Both the position numbers and the translations under genes were made by a program. Below, one piece after another: positions 63,112-64,000 of a DNA stretch of 64,000 nt. The stretch comes from Bradyrhizobium sp. BR 10289 (GTDB lineage Bacteria > Pseudomonadota > Alphaproteobacteria > Rhizobiales > Xanthobacteraceae), in NCBI RefSeq assembly GCF_019455385.1, contig NZ_JACOFR010000027.1, positions 29,105-93,104 of the forward strand, in the 5' to 3' direction. The notes beneath the pieces were generated by a model. The model did not search any database. It was not told the origin of the DNA and was given only the letters and a program-made list of their open reading frames with translations. Positions within the stretch are counted from its first letter, which is position 1, and each line of letters begins with the position of its first letter.

Positions 63112-64000
63112 GCCGGATGAGCGCGGCGTATTGGTCGATCTCGGACAGGAGCGTCCGCAGCTTCCGGCCAAGGCGCGCAACATGTCGCCGATCGTGCCGC
63201 GCGCCTCGATCCACGGCCGTGCGCTGGTCGCCGTCGTCGCCATCATGACGTTCCTGGCGTCGATGACGACGGGCACGGTGCTGCTGGTCAGCGCCTCCGC
63301 CGCGGAATGGCAGTCGGATGTCGCCAGCGAAATCACCATCCAGGTTCGTCCACAAACGGGGCGCGATCTCGATCGCGATACCGCGGCGGTGACCGAAGCG
63401 ATGCGCGCGCAGCCAGGCATCGTCGAGGTCAAGCCGTTCACCAAGGATGAAAGCGGCAAGCTGCTCGAGCCCTGGCTCGGCACCGGATTGTCGATGGACG
63501 ATCTGCCGGTGCCGCGCATGATCATAGCCCGCGTCCAGCCCGGCACGGCGCTCGATCTCGGCGCCCTGCGCGCCCGCGTGGCGCAGGTCGCACCAAGCGC
63601 CAGCGTCGACGATCATCGCGCCTGGATCGAGCGCATGCGCTCGATGACCAATGCAACTGTGCTCGCCGGTCTCGGCATCCTCGCGCTCGTCATCATCGCC
63701 ACCATCATCTCGGTGTCGTTCGCGACCCGCGGCGCCATGGCGGCGAACCGCCCGATCGTCGAGGTGCTGCATTTCGTCGGCGCCGGCGACCGCTACATCG
63801 CTAACCGCTTTCTGCGTCATTTCCTCAGACTCGGCCTCGAAGGCGGCGTGATCGGCGGCGGTGCCGCCATGCTGGTGTTCGGCTTCTCCGAGTCGATCGC
63901 CGGCTGGTTTTCCGGCACGCCGGTTGGCGACCAGTTCGCCGCCCTGCTCGGCACCTTCTCGCTGCGGCCCTCCGGCTACATCGTGCTCGCGGTGCAGGCC
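63104..64000 (+). CDS. ftsX: Cell division protein FtsX (3' end outside window)
   Basis: 299 codons are visible and the frame is open at the window edge, so the C-terminus is missing. ATG 63104 overlaps the end of ftsE. A cytoplasmic N-terminus of about 35 residues precedes helix 1 (ALVAVVAIMTFLASMTTGTV), the periplasmic loop with VASEITIQVRPQTGRDLDRD, helix 2 (ATVLAGLGILALVIIATIIS) and helix 3 (GLEGGVIGGGAAMLVFGF). The ATRGAMAANRPIVEVLHFVG loop is the FtsX-type coupling segment. The annotation is partial at the 3' end. Confidence 0.92.
   Translation, partial: MSRPDERGVLVDLGQERPQLPAKARNMSPIVPRASIHGRALVAVVAIMTFLASMTTGTVLLVSASAAEWQSDVASEITIQVRPQTGRDLDRDTAAVTEAMRAQPGIVEVKPFTKDESGKLLEPWLGTGLSMDDLPVPRMIIARVQPGTALDLGALRARVAQVAPSASVDDHRAWIERMRSMTNATVLAGLGILALVIIATIISVSFATRGAMAANRPIVEVLHFVGAGDRYIANRFLRHFLRLGLEGGVIGGGAAMLVFGFSESIAGWFSGTPVGDQFAALLGTFSLRPSGYIVLAVQA

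Overview
The window looks like the chromosome of a Bradyrhizobium-type alphaproteobacterium. It is GC-rich, gene-dense and uses many GTG/TTG starts. The protein at 52071-52736 matches my memory of Bradyrhizobium japonicum TlpA almost residue for residue. The alphaproteobacterial order argH-lptM-lysA-DUF4175-ftsEX is present but interrupted. Long palindromic repeats of several families sit between genes. I see no phage, transposase, plasmid or CRISPR genes.

Layout. 1-9.7 kb: end of an EamA transporter, a tiny membrane peptide, a divergent acyl-CoA ligase / nitronate-monooxygenase-like pair, several small exported proteins, and a 7TMR-DISM-like histidine kinase with its NarL-type regulator. 9.7-14.4 kb: a DUF6314 protein, a ~450-nt structured non-coding element behind a near-consensus promoter, tRNA-Leu(CAA), a DsbB-like protein, an AbrB-family membrane protein and small Cys-containing exported proteins. 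14.4-17.9 kb: a TetR gene facing a four-gene unit (two hotdog thioesterases plus an LrgA/LrgB pair) across two matching operators, then a DsbA-like protein. 17.9-28 kb: an esterase, an HtrA-like protein without its catalytic triad, an M20 amidohydrolase, and a complete five-gene peptide ABC transporter.

28-47.5 kb is a mosaic of metabolic and regulatory genes: HAD phosphatase, dodecin, GT87-like membrane protein, GH16 glucanase, HNH nuclease, NHL propeller protein, flavin monooxygenase, stress proteins, a second acyl-CoA ligase / NMO locus with a decayed substrate-binding protein gene between them, LysR and AraC regulators, a covalent-FAD oxidoreductase, an AlkA-type glycosylase, GluQ-RS, a soluble hybrid kinase and a YihY protein. 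47.5-64 kb is core-like: HIG1-like protein, cobalamin adenosyltransferase, etfBA, 3-hydroxyacyl-CoA dehydrogenase, tlpA, argH-lptM-lysA, a DUF4175 protein in two coupled reading frames, a CpdR-like receiver, a zinc-ribbon membrane protein and ftsE-ftsX, with ftsX cut by the window edge.

Most notable: the promoter-driven structured element at 10.36-10.84 kb, the triad-less HtrA paired with an esterase, the TetR-thioesterase-LrgAB unit, the split DUF4175 protein, two NMO/acyl-CoA ligase pairs (one NMO lacking the usual histidine), the decayed SBP gene, and several classes of long palindromes. Starts were chosen by Shine-Dalgarno position and family length. Functions are inferred from motifs, without database searches.
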